Source: Pseudorasbora parva
Lineage: Eukaryota > Chordata > Actinopteri > Cypriniformes > Gobionidae
Direction: 5' to 3'
NCBI RefSeq assembly: GCF_024679245.1
Contig: NC_090173.1
Coordinates: forward strand, 8,590,428-8,654,427
Length of the DNA: 64,000 bases
A model generated the notes under the pieces. The model ran no database searches. It was not told the DNA's origin and saw only the letters and a list, made by a program, of their open reading frames with translations. The first letter of the stretch is position 1. Each line of letters starts with the position of its first letter. The position numbers and the translations under genes were made by a program. Positions 44,855 through 57,256 of the stretch are shown here, one piece after another.

Positions 44855-46460
44855 TGTTGAAGTGAGGTGAGTTAGAGTTAAAACCCTTGTCAGGCTGCTT
44901 TTAGTAATCTCAGTCTCAGTGCTCTATAGGAGACTAAAAACATGGCTCAGAACAACTATGGCACACACAAGACATTTCCATGGGACAAACTGGACAATAT
45001 TGATGTGGAAAAAATATGCCAACGGTTAATTTCTGTTAATCACAGCCATGTCTATATAGCATTATACTGTGAACAGATTAAAGTTAAGATTCTTTTTAAA
45101 AGGCCTCCTATATTGTTTAGGTCAATACTAAAAACCTAATACATTATCCTAATCCTCAGCTTCTGGGCTGTCCCCACCTATTTCAAAATCAAACCTACGC
45201 CCTTAGATCTTACCTTTAGTGTTTTACTTCTAAATACGACTGCATATTCAAAATTAATAAAAGTTGCGTTCATCTATGATAATTAGCCTAACTTAATGGA
45301 AAAACGTGCAAGTGGAGCGTATATGGGACGATCAGTGGTTAGTTCAGGTAAAATGTGACAAAGATGGATGTGTGTGTGTCCGGTACGAGAAACACGAGAG
45401 GTAATCCCAGTTTGTTTAATCAAAAGAGGTTTGTATGTTACTTTACATAAGTGTGGTATAAAATGAACAGAAGAAAAAAAAGACTATATATCAGTAAATT
45501 ACACAAACATTCAGTTAATTAGAAATAAAAGTAATATAGAGATGAACATACATGGGTTACGTGCTGAATATATTAATAAATAATTATAATGGCACGCCTA
45601 TGCACGGTTGTATGCTTAAGTCATTAAACTCGACAATTTTCAAACAATCTTGAGCAAATTAGGTGATCTGTAACTAATAAGCGAATAGAATATTTATATT
45701 CTAATAGAAATATAATTATTTTCCAAGTCAAAGTCCGATATGAAAACGTTTTAGTTTCACTTTGTGAGGCGGTTTAATATGCGTTCATTTTACAGGCAAA
45801 TCTCGACATTCAGAACAACAAAGGCGAATCATATATGAAAACTCACCCGCGCATTTACGCACTGGAAAAAAAAAAATACAAAGTTGAATAATTAGTCCAG
45901 CCAGCCTGCTTTGTAACTAAACTGCCGATTCTGCATGGCCGCATGTGACCACCAGTGCTTGGAGTGGAACAAATAAAGTGCCGGTACTCACGGAAGGGGG
46001 CGGGGCTTTGTTGGGGGGTGTGGTTATGGGGGGATTGTTTAGTCAATAATTCATGAAGGTCCATATTTTAAAGCTCTTTCTAACTTGTACTTAGCCTTAA
46101 AACTAACATAGTTCTTGTAATTGTTAAACTATAGCATTTGTTTCAATAAGGGTTTATTTAGAAAGCAAGACCATCTACGGCTCCTCATTACCATGCAGGC
46201 CAATGTTAACTTTTTTCTTTCTTTTTTTAATCTATAGCATTTGTTATGGAAAAAATTGTAACACAGTTAGAAACTATAGCTACAATTATGCCACATCTTT
46301 TGTGGAAAATTTCTATTTTCTATTATAAATTCTACAACTAGTCAAAAATTACCACAATAAATACAACAGGACATGATGAATTATAGTAAATATAGTAATC
46401 ACAAGTTTAAAAATGTAAAAGTGATTTTAGTGGCTGTTTTAGATATGAAAGCTTTAGCAT
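44855..46460. other. No gene recognised
   Basis: AT-rich sequence with scattered short ORFs only. Near 45974 a TGCCGGTACTCACGG motif resembles TGCCGGTACTGCGTACC at 47773, suggesting a repeat half, but boundaries are unclear. Confidence 0.35.
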
Positions 46461-46849
46461 AAGTTCTGCCAGGAAGACTTAATTGTTACGTCACTTCAAC
46501 TATATCTATCCAATCACATTCTAATACTTGGGTATAAAAGATCGGTACTTACTCATGTTTGAGTTCGCAGATGCTGACGCACCAATTCACCGCCATCCTC
46601 CCCACCACCTCCAAGTCAAATCCTTCCCTACTCCACCCCACCACCACCACCAGGATGGTCCCTTCCATACCTCACGGGGGGGTCGGCTGCGCCTCTGCCT
46701 TCGTCTTCAGGCAGGATATGCAGAGTCCAGACCCTCTGATTGCGAGCTACGGACGGGGCCTATGCCAAAGTACTTTATTGCTTGCTGGATTGTTAATAAA
46801 TAGATTATTGTCACAGTATTTATTCTCCAGAGTCTTTCTGGCAGAACTT
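46461..46849. mobile_element. Short inverted-repeat element, ~390 bp
   Basis: AAGTTCTGCCAGGAAGACT at 46461-46479 is inverted at 46831-46849 with a single mismatch. The interior contains CCAATCAC, TATAAAAG (46534) and AATAAATAG (46795), and a His/Pro-rich frame of no recognised function. The promoter-like order could also be a solo LTR remnant, but the inverted termini favour a MITE. No duplication seen. Confidence 0.55.
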
Positions 46850-47056
46850 GTTTGACTTTCTGTAGAATACAAATGAGTCGCACATTTCATCATCAGCGCC
46901 GCATAGGAACGGCTCGTGCAAATCTGAACACTTTTTGGAGAGTGCTGGTGAACGAATGAATGAGACACACAGACAGTGATTCACGCGCCACATAATTAAA
47001 CAATTGGGCTACAGTCGCAGTCATATTGCACAGACAATTGATCTGTTATAAAACGC

Positions 47057-47755
47057 TTAAAGGTGCACTATGTAGTATTTTTGCAGTAAAATATCCAAAA
47101 ACCACTAGGCCGGTGTTATATATTTTGTTCAGTTGAGTACCTACAATATCCCAAATGTTTCCAACTCTTTGTAAATTGTGAGAAAACTGCTATTTTAACT
47201 AAGGACTCAGGACGTTTCAGCATAGCGTTTGAGAGAGTCGCCTGTCAATTGCGTCATATCTGCGCTACCCTCGGTTTCGGCTTTTATTTGGCAGGAGCGC
47301 TTTACTCTTAGCAGTGTGAACAAGTGAACGCACGGAGTAACGTCATAACCTCATTTTAAACACACTTAAATGTATCTAATATGATAATCAGAGCTGCATT
47401 ACCTCATAATCATAACCGGAAGAGCGGATCAGTGCAGGCGCCCGGCGACTGTGTCCCGTCCCGTCATAATAAAAGTCCCGTTGCTCGTGAGCCGCGTGTG
47501 TGTGTGTGTGTGTACCAATCGCTCCAGCGGCTGTGCTCAGCTCCTCAATACTCGGTCCTGCTCTGCTTCACACTACAGTAACGTTAATAACCGCATCCAT
47601 GAACGTGATTTCTGCCCGAGTCCTATTTTCCACCGGCTGTGAGGTGAAGACCACATGTCCCAAGATGCTGCGCTCAAACTTTGTGTCATCAAACTACGCC
47701 TTTGTTTAGAATAGGCGACCTCTAGTGGACAGAAAGTTGCATAGTGCACCTTTAA
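47057..47755. mobile_element. TTAA-flanked MITE, ~700 bp
   Basis: Left TTAA|AGGTGCACTATGTAG; the reverse complement of the right end is TTAA|AGGTGCACTATGCAA. Bounded by TTAA on both sides, with no ORF of note. Contains a short (TG)n near 47494. Confidence 0.82.
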
Positions 47756-48159
47756 CAGTAAAATCTAGAAGTGCCGGTACTGCGTACCACTCAAGGGGGC
47801 GGAGTATGGGCTTTCTCACAGGTGTCCAAACTATCACACTCGATTGCTGCGAGCCCCCGGTTATCAACCAAAAAGCATTAAGCCTCACAACCACCAAAGC
47901 CCGTAGGCCCAGCTCGCTCTCCTCCTCCTCCTGTGAGATTCCTTCGGTCACAACACCAGGGCACACACCCTCCTCCATCTGAACAAAAAACAACTGATTC
48001 TAGCTCTCAGTGATGTGTTTTGGATAACAGTAACTTTATCAACTAATGTTTATGTTTATCCAAACTAATGTTCACAGAACAAGCACGGGAACTTTTTTTG
48101 CAAGATATACCTTCTCATACGTCTAAGGTATTCTAAAGGGGAAGGGGGGGTACTGTTAA
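47756..48159. other. No gene recognised
   Basis: Fragment containing AGTGCCGGTACTGCGTACC and a GGGGGCGGAG motif, a dispersed-repeat signature. Otherwise no support for genes. Confidence 0.35.
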
Positions 48160-48403
48160 GTTAGCACTTTTAAATATCCGCTCAACTAATAAATCCGCTC
48201 CATGCAAAATAAATAATTTCTAGTCAACGGCTTAACCACAAACAACCTTGATTTTTCGCTTCTAAATGAAACGTGGCTAGAAGAAAACTGTAGAGCAACA
48301 GTCCTCAATGAAGCAGCCCCTCCTAACTTTACTTTTATGAGTGTCTGTAGAGCTGTTAGGAGAGGTGGGGGTGTTGCTGCTCTTTTTAAAGATTTCTAGA
48401 GAG
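48160..48403 (+). pseudogene. LINE APE-endonuclease fragment (L2/CR1-like)
   Basis: The plus strand reads ALLNIRSTNKSAPCKINNF, a stop, then in the next frame LVNGLTTNNLDFSLLNETWL, ATVLNEAAPPNFTFMSVCRA and RRGGGVAALFKD. The N-I-R-S, D-F-x-x-L-x-E-T-W-L and R-G-G-G-V-A motifs are the apurinic-type endonuclease start of L2/CR1-type LINE ORF2. A frameshift and truncation at about 48403 make it a pseudogene fragment. Confidence 0.72.
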
Positions 48404-48773
48404 AGTCAGAATGGCGCTTGTGTTCAGTGGTGTAGTTTCTGTATGGGTCGCTGTCCTGTGTTTTCTGTCCTGTACGCTAGGTGGCGCTGCTGTGACGGAC
48501 GGGTGGACCATATTAAGACACACGGGATGGATTGTCCATATTAAGACAAAGACCATATTAAGACAATGGTGAAACACGAGTGACTTCTCGGATAATCACT
48601 GTGTACATTCTGTCGCAACTTCTGTTTGCTGAGAGACATGCTGTCCTAAATCACGGTCACGAGTGTTTACACAGGGCACAAACATGTTTAACTCACATTT
48701 AAAGAATTGTAGAAGAATACACCTCAAATAGAGAAGAAGTGAAAGTGAAAATGAGCCTGCAAATGAGGACAAT

Positions 48774-49489
<716 letters not shown>

Positions 49490-52378
49490 AAAAAGTTAGA
49501 ATTGCGAGAAAAATTCGGAATTGCAAGAGATAAAGTCGGAATTGCGAGAAAAGGTCGGAATTGCAAAAGAGAGAAAGTCGGAATTGTAAGGAAAGGACAG
49601 AATTTCTAGAGATAAAGTCAGAATTGCGCAAAAAAGTCGGAATTGCAAAAGAGAGAAAGTCGGAATTGCGAGAGATAAAGTGGGAATTGCTAGAAAAGGT
49701 CGGAATTGCAAAAGAGAGAAAGTCGGAATTGCGAGGAAAGGTCGGAATTGCAAAAGAGAGAAAGTCAGAATTGCAAGAGATAAAGTGGGAATTGCGAGAA
49801 AAGGTCGGAATTGCAAAAGAGAGACAGTCGGAATTGCGAGCAAAATTCTGAATTGCAAGAAAATGTCGGAATTGCAAAAGAGAGAAAGTTGGAATTGCGA
49901 GTGATAAAGTCGGAATTGCAAAAGAGAAAAAGTCGGAATTGCGAGAGATAAAGTCCGAATTGCGAGAGAAAATCGAAATTTCTAGAAAAAGTCAGAATTG
50001 TGAGAATAGGTCAGAATTGCGAGAGATAAGGTCAGAATTTCAAGAGATAAAGTCGGAATTGCGAAAAAAGTCAGAATTGCTAGAGATAAAGTCAGAATTG
50101 CGAGAAAAAGTCGGACTTGCAAGAGATAAAGTTGGAATTGCGAGCAATAAAGTCAGAATTGCAAAAGAGAGAAAGTCAGAATTGCAAGAGATAAAGTCGG
50201 AATTGCGAGCAATAAAGTCGGAATTGCAAAAGAGATAAAGTCAGAATTGCGAGAAAAGGTCGGACTTGCAAGAGATAAAGTTGGAATTGCGAGCAATAAA
50301 GTCAGAATTGCAAAAGAGAGAAAGTCAGAATTGCAAGAGATAAAGTCGGAATTGCGAGAAAAGGTCGGACTTGCAAAAGGGAGAAAGTCAGAATTGTGAG
50401 AAAAGGTAAGAATTACAAAAGAGAGAAAGTCAGAATTGCGAGAAATAGTCTGAATTGCAAGAGATAAAGTCAGAATGCGGAAAAAAGTCGGAATTGCGAG
50501 AGATTAAGTCAGAATTGCAAGAAATAGTCGGAATTGCAAGATATAAAGTCGGAATTGCGAGCGATAAAGTCGGAATTGCAAGAAAAGGTCGGACTTGCAA
50601 GAGATAAAGTCGGAATTGCAAGAAAAAGTCAGAATTGCGAGCAATAAAGTCGGAATAGCAAAAGAGAGAAAGTCAGAATTGCAAGAGATAAAGTCGGAAT
50701 TGCGAGAAAAGGTCGGAATTGCAAAAGGGAGAAAATCATAATTGTGAGAAAAGGACGGAATTGCGCGAAAAATAAAGTCAGAATTGCGCGAAAAAGTCGG
50801 AATTGCAAAGGAGACAAAGTCAGAATTGCAAGAAAAGGTCAAAATTGAAAGAGATAAAGTCGGAATTGCCAGAAAAGGTCAGAATTGCAAAAGAGAGAAA
50901 GTCGGAATTGTGAGGAAAGGACGGAATTTCTAGAGAATAAGTCAGAATTGCGAGAGATAAAGTCAGAATTGCAAAAGAGAATAAGTCAGAATTGCGAGTG
51001 ATAAAGTCGGAATTGCAAAAGAGAGAAAGTCAGAATTGCAAGAGATAAAGTGGGAATTTCGAGAAAAGGTTGGAATTGCAAAAGAGAGAAAGTGGGAATT
51101 GCGAGAAAAGGTCGGAATTGCAAAAGAGAGAAAGTCGGAATTGCGAGGAAAGGTCAGAATTGCAAAAGAGAGAAAGTCAGAATTGCAAGAGATAAAGTGG
51201 GAATTGCGAGAAAAGGTCGGAATTGCAAAAGAGAGAAAGTTGGAATTGCAAATTATAAAGTCGGAATTGCAAAAGAGAAAAAGTCGGAATTGCGAGAGAT
51301 AAAGTCGGAATTGCGAGAAAAAGTCGGAATTGCGAGAAAAAGTCAGAATTTCTAGAAAAAGTCAGAATTGTGCGAATAGGTCGGAATTGCGAGAGATAAG
51401 GTCAGATATGCAAGAGATAAAGTCGGAATTGCGAAAAAAAAGTCGGAATTGCGAGAAAAGGTCGGACTTGCAAGAGGAAAAAGTCAGAATTGCGAGCAAT
51501 AAAGTCGGACTTGCAAGAGGAAAAAGTCAGAATTGCGAGCAATAAAGTCGGAATTGCAAGAAAAAGTCAGAATTGCATGCAATAAAGTCGGAATTGCAAA
51601 AGAGAGAAAGTCAGAATTGCGAGAGATAATGTCAGAATGCGGAAAAAAGTCGGAATTGCGAGAAATCGTCGGAATTGCAAGATATAAAGTCGGAATTGCG
51701 AGCGATAAAGTCGGAATTGCGAGAAAAAGTCAGAATTGCGAGCAATAAATTCAGAATTGCAAAAGAGATAAAGTACGAATTGCGAGAAAAAGTCGGAATT
51801 GCAAAAGAGAGAAAGTCGGACTTGCAAGAGATAAAGTCGGAATTGCGAGCGATAAAGTCGGAATTGCAAAAGAGATAAAGTACGACTTGCAAGAGATAAA
51901 GTCGGAATTGCAAAAGAGAGAAAGTCGGACTTGCAACAGATAAAGTCGGAATTGCGAGCGATAAAGTCGGAATTGCAAAAGAGAGAAAGTCAGAATTGCA
52001 AGAGATAAAGTCGGAATTGCAAAAGAGAGAAAGTCGGACTTGCAACAGATAAAGTCGGAATTGCGAGCGATAAAGTCGGAATTGCAAAAGAGAGAAAGTC
52101 AGAATTGCGAGAAAAAGTCGGAATTGCAAAAGAGAGAAAGTCGGAATTGTGAGAAAAGGACGGAATTTCGAGAGATATCCATAATTGCGCGAAAAAGTCG
52201 GAATTACAAAAGAGAGAAAGTCAGAATTGCGAGAAAAAGTCGAAATTGCAAAAGAGAGAAAGTCGGATTTGCGAGAGATTAAGTCGGAATTGCGAGAGAA
52301 AGTCGGAATTTCTAGAAAAAGTCAGAATTGCGAGAGATAAAGTCAGAATTGCAAAAGAGATAAAGTCAGAGAATTGCT
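49490..52378. repeat. Purine-rich GTCGGAATTGC minisatellite, ~2.9 kb
   Basis: Tandem short units of 18-24 bp built from GTCGGAATTGC or GTCAGAATTGC plus one of a few purine tails (GAGAAAAA, GAGAGATAAA, AAAAGAGAGAAA, AAGAGATAAA). The tails recur in higher-order combinations; the run around 49680-49860 closely resembles 51046-51250. The plus strand is strongly purine-biased. Open frames on both strands are products of the repeat. Confidence 0.95.
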
Positions 52379-52382
52379 AGAT

Positions 52383-52635
52383 ACCACTCATCCGGCCTCG
52401 AGCGCTCGGGACCCGGCGGAGGATTCCACTTGAGCCCGAGGCTCTCGGCCACTCGGATTAGCATGGCTGTCAGCTCCGGGTCAGTCTCGGGCAATGCCGA
52501 CACTCGCGAGGGAGCAGCACTGCCGAATCCTCATCTCTGGAGGAATCTAGCCCGCCTTGTGATGTGGCAATGGATATAGCATCGTCCGCCAGCGCCCCAA
52601 AGGAAACGTGAGGCCCAGGACGGGAAACACCAACG
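52383..52635 (-). pseudogene. Retroelement gag-like ORF, distal part
   Basis: Minus-strand frames contain AISIATSQGGLDSS and DEDSAVLLPREC, an acidic S-I-A-x-S-x-G-x-x-D-S-x-D-E-D signature common in gag-like ORFs of fish retroelements. It continues the cysteine-rich ORF at 53721-53999 once the TTAA element between them is removed. Stops and frame changes are present. Confidence 0.45.
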
Positions 52636-53650
52636 TTAAAGCAGTACTAGGTAACTTTTCAACCTTCATAATATATTTTTTAAGACTCTTGTGATGATAA
52701 ATCGACTTACAATAGGTTGAATGACACGTCTGCCATAGCCTGATGGGGTCTGTATCGTTTTTAATCGTACTTTTAAACTTCGGGTTTCGGGTAGTAACCC
52801 GAGAACAAAAAGAACTACAAAATTCGACTGCTTTACGGCATATACGTCACTTCCACCAACACACACACTTCCTTACATTCAGACGTGCGAGCCCAACTTT
52901 GTTCGTCGGATTATATAGTCATGTCCGAAGCAGCAGAGACAAATAAGAAAGAAAAGGTTTTGTTGGAGGAAAGCAATAAGAGGAAACGAAAGTGCTGAGA
53001 TTAAAGGCAGGACGAGGATCATCATGTGACCAGCGTTTGCTCGTCGGCGTGAGCTGAAGGAGGCGTGCCCGACCGATGCTGTCCTGCTTGTTATGGTGAT
53101 TACCGACCACTCTATATGATACTTCAGTTCAATGTTTGATTCTGTAAAACGCTAACCAATAGACTACTATAATGACGCTGGCTTGTAAACGTGAGCATCG
53201 CGATTATTTGGCGTTTGAAAAAAATAAAACCCATGAAATTATATTCATATGACATGCTGAAACATGCCACTGACTGTAACGTTACCTGGGATGAAGACAT
53301 TTCACACGCGCCGCCAGAAGAACACCTGCATGTGAACTCCTCCTGCAGTGTTCAACGACCCGCGGCGCCACTTTTATGAAGTTATTTGGCCCGCAACGCA
53401 CCACTGTATATATTTTTACAACCCGCCCCGCACCCGCGACCATTGAATAGACATACGGGGTCCGCGGGTTATGAGACGACCCACGCATCACTAGTTCAGG
53501 GCTATCAGGGTTGTCATGTCAACAAATGCACGCGCAATGGCATCCGCTGTTGTAGGATGACAGATCTTACGACAGTAGTTGTAGTAGACAGTAATTTTTT
53601 CCAAACTGTAGGGGGACCCCGAGAGCAAAAGTTGCCAAGTGCTGCTTTAA
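52636..53650. mobile_element. TTAA-flanked element inside the gag-like ORF
   Basis: Left TTAA|AGCAGTACTAGGTAACTTTT; the reverse complement of the right end is TTAA|AGCAGCACTTGGCAACTTTT, 17 of 20 matching. About 1.0 kb, no transposase. Its target lies within the gag-like reading frame, so it inserted after the retroelement. Confidence 0.82.
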
Positions 53651-53999
53651 CATCTGGTAGTGCCACGGGTTGGAGTACCGAAGAGGGGGGTGTGGCCGGA
53701 GGAATACTCGTCGGGTTGGCCTACACCAACACCCTCAGATCACCCTGACCACCAGCCAAAGTACTGCCTCGCGAGGAGACAGTAGATCGGGGTGTGGGAG
53801 AGGGGACTCTCGCTCCAGAACAGCGATCATTGAGTCTTGATCGGAGCACTGCGATGGTCATGTTCCCGCAGTGAGAACATGACGCATCCATGAACGCGCG
53901 CTGGGCGTGCGCAAGGCCCAAGCACGCCAAACAGCGCTCATGCCCATCAGACGGACTAAAATATTGACGGCACCCAGGAACGGAGCACGGGCAAAACAT
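53651..53999 (-). pseudogene. Retroelement gag-like ORF, cysteine-rich N-terminus
   Basis: The minus-strand frame from 53999 reads MFCPCSVPGCRQYFSPSDGH, then ERCLACLGLAHAQRAFMDAS and CSHCGNMTIAVLRSRL. The spaced C-x2-C, H and C-x2-C pairs (CSVPGC, CLACLG, CSHCG) look like a zinc-binding start of a gag-like protein of fish DIRS/Gypsy-type retroelements. The frame stays open to 53721 (92 residues). No polymerase is found downstream; a TTAA element and the GTCGGAATTGC array follow instead. The family name is an inference from memory of similar ORFs. Confidence 0.5.
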
Positions 54000-55482
54000 C
54001 TTTAAAAAGACGTGCCGTGTGCAGCTCTTTTAGAGAAGAGTTTTACTCAGGCAGAGTGCTGAGACGCCCAGGGAGAACACAGACCTATACAGACCACTGC
54101 CATTTATACCCACGCAGTGGGTTGGGGTTGCATCAGGCAAATTCTGCAGACCCATGACATTTCATGTCATTGGATCGTTTTGATTGAGATTGAAGGCAGC
54201 TGGCTTTCTAAGCGAAACCCCCATTTTGTCAGTACTGACGTAACTCGTTGTGTACTGACTGAAATGGAACATTCATTATTTTAATTTTCACCAAACAAGC
54301 CAGTGCAACATATATATTTACATTAGACAAGATATGCTCTCAAAAAACAGTAAGCTGAACAAGAAAATTGCAAACTCCCTCTTCCTCTCTCTGCAACGTC
54401 TTCCATTGTTGTAAAAAACAAACAAAAAAAAAACAAAGGCGCTCACCTATGGTATTTTCATAGTGCTTACAGTCCGATAGAAGTGTTAACCATTAACCAG
54501 TGAGGTGTTTGGCCAGCTCATGTATTGGCCATTTAGCTCACGTAGTGTCATTTTGAATGGCAGTGTTTTAAAATGGCAAACATGTGACTTTATATGAGAT
54601 TGTTGTGTCTTGTGCAGTGCATTTAAAAAGTGCCATTTTGAATTGCAACGTGTGTAAAGCAGAAAATGTGTTTAGAATTTAGGAGATTTGAGGATTTGAG
54701 TAGAGGTTGCTCTCTGTGTGTCAGTTCAAATAATTGTGCTGTGCATGTCATTTTAGAGTGTTAGCAATTGGAAAAAACTGTAAATATACATGTTTTGGGG
54801 AATTGAGGACTCAACTGAGTTCAATCACCTTATTAAGGACATGTATGATCTCTTAACCCCTATATTAAAATATTATTTAAGCTTATTTCCTACATACTTT
54901 ATTTATCTACAATGTTTATTAATGCTTTTTCTTAAACCAATTTGTCTTGTTCACAGACAAAATGCTCAAAACCCCAAAAGGATCTGCTGGGCTTGCTAGA
55001 GACCTGAAATCAGAACTTGAATATACAGTGACAAAGAGCAAAACAGTCCAACACAATCCTTCCTGATCACACAAAAACATATGGACCCCGTAAACACAAA
55101 CACAAACGATCCAAAACATCCCCTTTCCTGATCAGATAAAAACATATAACCCCTCAGTAAACAGATCCCCCTTCCTGATCACATAAAAAAGGTTGTCAAA
55201 ATATCTGTTATGGTCATTAGGGTCATAAATCAATGATTTATTGGGGGGGGGGTCATAAATCAAAGTGACATGAGCTCCATCTTATAACTCTCTATGGTGA
55301 CTTGACATGACGAATTCCTTAAAACATTATATAAAAAAATAAAGTCAAACTGGCTAGTAATTTGTAGTGTATTAATGTGTAATGACAAAGTCAGATGTTG
55401 TTGTTGTGTGTCTCTTTTTTTCTTTTTTCTCTGTCCTTCAGTGATTCTGCTCATTAATCATCAGGTGTTCATCACTAATGTA

Positions 55483-55484
<2 letters not shown>
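54000..55484. other. Retroelement leader and unannotated sequence
   Basis: 54000-54260 (with CATGTCATTGGATCGTTTTG and CAGTACTGACGTAACTCG) probably is the leader or terminal repeat of the gag-like retroelement. 54260-55484 shows no gene; it contains three diverged repeats of CCCTTTCCTGATCAGATAAA near 55050, 55120 and 55170 and a G-run at 55240. Confidence 0.4.

Positions 55485-55567
<83 letters not shown>
55485..55567. repeat. (TG)n microsatellite
   Basis: Pure TG tract of about 83 bp, left edge of a composite repeat. Confidence 0.98.
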
Positions 55568-55569
<2 letters not shown>

Positions 55570-55851
55570 CCTGTTTATGTGGTTTATGAGGACACAAATT
55601 TGTATAACTACATGGGTATTACACTGGTATTACTCTATAAATGTGGTTTATGAGGACATATCAAATGTCCCCATAATTCAAACTGCCTTTAAAACATACT
55701 AAACGATGTTTTTTTGAGAAAGTAAAAATGCAGAATGTTTCCTGTGATGGGTAGGTTTAGGGGCTGGGGCAGTGTAGGGGGATAGAAAATACGGTTTGTA
55801 CAGTATAAAAACCATTACGCCTATGGAGAGTCCCTGTAAACCACATAGACC

Positions 55852-55854
<3 letters not shown>
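55568..55854. repeat. TG-flanked dispersed repeat (copy 2)
   Basis: Shares GATGGGTAGGTTTAGGGG, GGGGATAGAAAATAC and CAGTATAAAAACCATTACGC with 12763-13052. Flanked on both sides by long TG tracts. Confidence 0.78.

Positions 55855-55923
<69 letters not shown>
55855..55923. repeat. (TG)n microsatellite
   Basis: TG tract of about 69 bp closing the composite repeat. Confidence 0.98.
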
Positions 55924-55925
<2 letters not shown>

Positions 55926-56460
55926 TAACCATATTGAACCGTTAGCTCTGCATATAACGGTTCAGATCAGTTTTACCCAGTGACATTTTGCATAGTTATC
56001 CTATACAGTTTTATTCCTAACGACATAAGAAGAGACCATAAAACTCTGATAATATGGCTATCTGATATTCCTATTCAAACTACATTTACTCATTTAGCAG
56101 ATGCTTTAATGCTTTCATGTCCCTTAAAAGTGATGCGGTTGTCTAATTCTCAAGCCTAATTGGATTTATACAGTATTCAGGATATACCCTCAACATATCA
56201 AAAAGGCAAATAAGAATTGACTTACCATAAGAGCTGAGGAAATGGAAGAAGATCAAACCTCTTCCTAGTTGCAATTTAAATATTTTGTTGAAAAGACACT
56301 CCCTAACTTCACGTCAGGCCAGTTTGTAAGATCCACCCATCAGCCCAACAACAGAAACTAGGCCCTAGTTAGAAACAGATTAGCTGGTTCAGGTGTGTTT
56401 AATTAGGGTTGGAGCTGAATTTTGCTGGACCGAGTTTGGAGACCCCTGGTCTATGGTATC
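55924..56460. other. No gene; dispersed repeat half at the right edge
   Basis: 56380-56450 carries AGCTGGTTCAGGTGTGTTTA, GGTTGGAGCTGAATTTTGC and GACCCCTGG, half of a common teleost repeat also hinted at 24296. The rest is unassigned. Confidence 0.4.
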
Positions 56461-56642
56461 AAACAATCAACAGTCAGTTCATGAATCTCAACAATGGTGA
56501 CAAAAAAAAAGCTTCATGCTGCAATGCATGCCGGGTGCCACAATAGTACACAACTCATCAATGACTCCCAGCATGCATTGGTTATGAAGCTTTTGGTTTG
56601 TCACCATTGTTAAGAGTCATTAACTGATTCTTGATATGTGTG
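56461..56642. mobile_element. Foldback MITE, ~180 bp
   Basis: CAACAATGGTGACAAA, GCTTCAT and CAATGCATGC in the left half are inverted in the right half (GCATGCATTG, ATGAAGCTTTTG, TTTGTCACCATTGTT), so the element is almost palindromic. Half copies with CCCAGCATGC occur near 24388 and 32064. Confidence 0.65.
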
Positions 56643-57254
56643 CTTGACGAGTTTCTGCTGCAGCTACATAATTTAAATGTGAGTACTCTGAAAAAGAGAG
56701 TATAAAAATCGAGTGACTCTAGACTTTTTAATCTGCAATAAACACGCTCTCAGTTGGCTTGGGCGACTGTCACTCTCTCTTGCTACCATGGCAACCACCG
56801 CTTTCGCTACAGGATCAGCCCACATGTAAATAATAATGCAAAATGCATTATGAAATGCAAAATGGTATTCTAGCTTGATAGTGAGTGCTAAAAGACATCT
56901 TATTTGTTTATATTCATACTGATAAAGTTAGATTTTTTATTACTTGGATTCTGACATGATGTCACTACATGCACACTGCTCGTCTCAGGTCAGTAATGCG
57001 TCTTCCAGCTGATTGGTCGGTGTAGCGTGTTCATGTATTTTGGGGGCGTGGCTTTGAAAAGAGCCCAGAAGGGAGAAGGTGGAGTGAATGGTAATAATGA
57101 GCTGTCTTTAAAACAGTCGTGAGAGGTCTACAGACACTATTTTTTTATACTTTCTTTTTTAGTTTACTTACATTTTAATTATGTATTGATATATAAAGAA
57201 AGTTTAAACAAATTTGGGAAAAAAAGTTTTTTAACCAATTCTTACCTACCCTAC
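56643..57254. other. No gene recognised
   Basis: Contains GGGGGCGTGGC near 57041 and AT-rich DNA. The tail (CCCTACCTTTAAAGG) abuts the next element. Confidence 0.35.
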
Positions 57255-57256
57255 CT

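Noticed and set aside
53386..53748. 120-codon plus-strand ORF
   Set aside because: It crosses the boundary of the TTAA element and the antisense of the gag-like ORF, so it is a chance frame.
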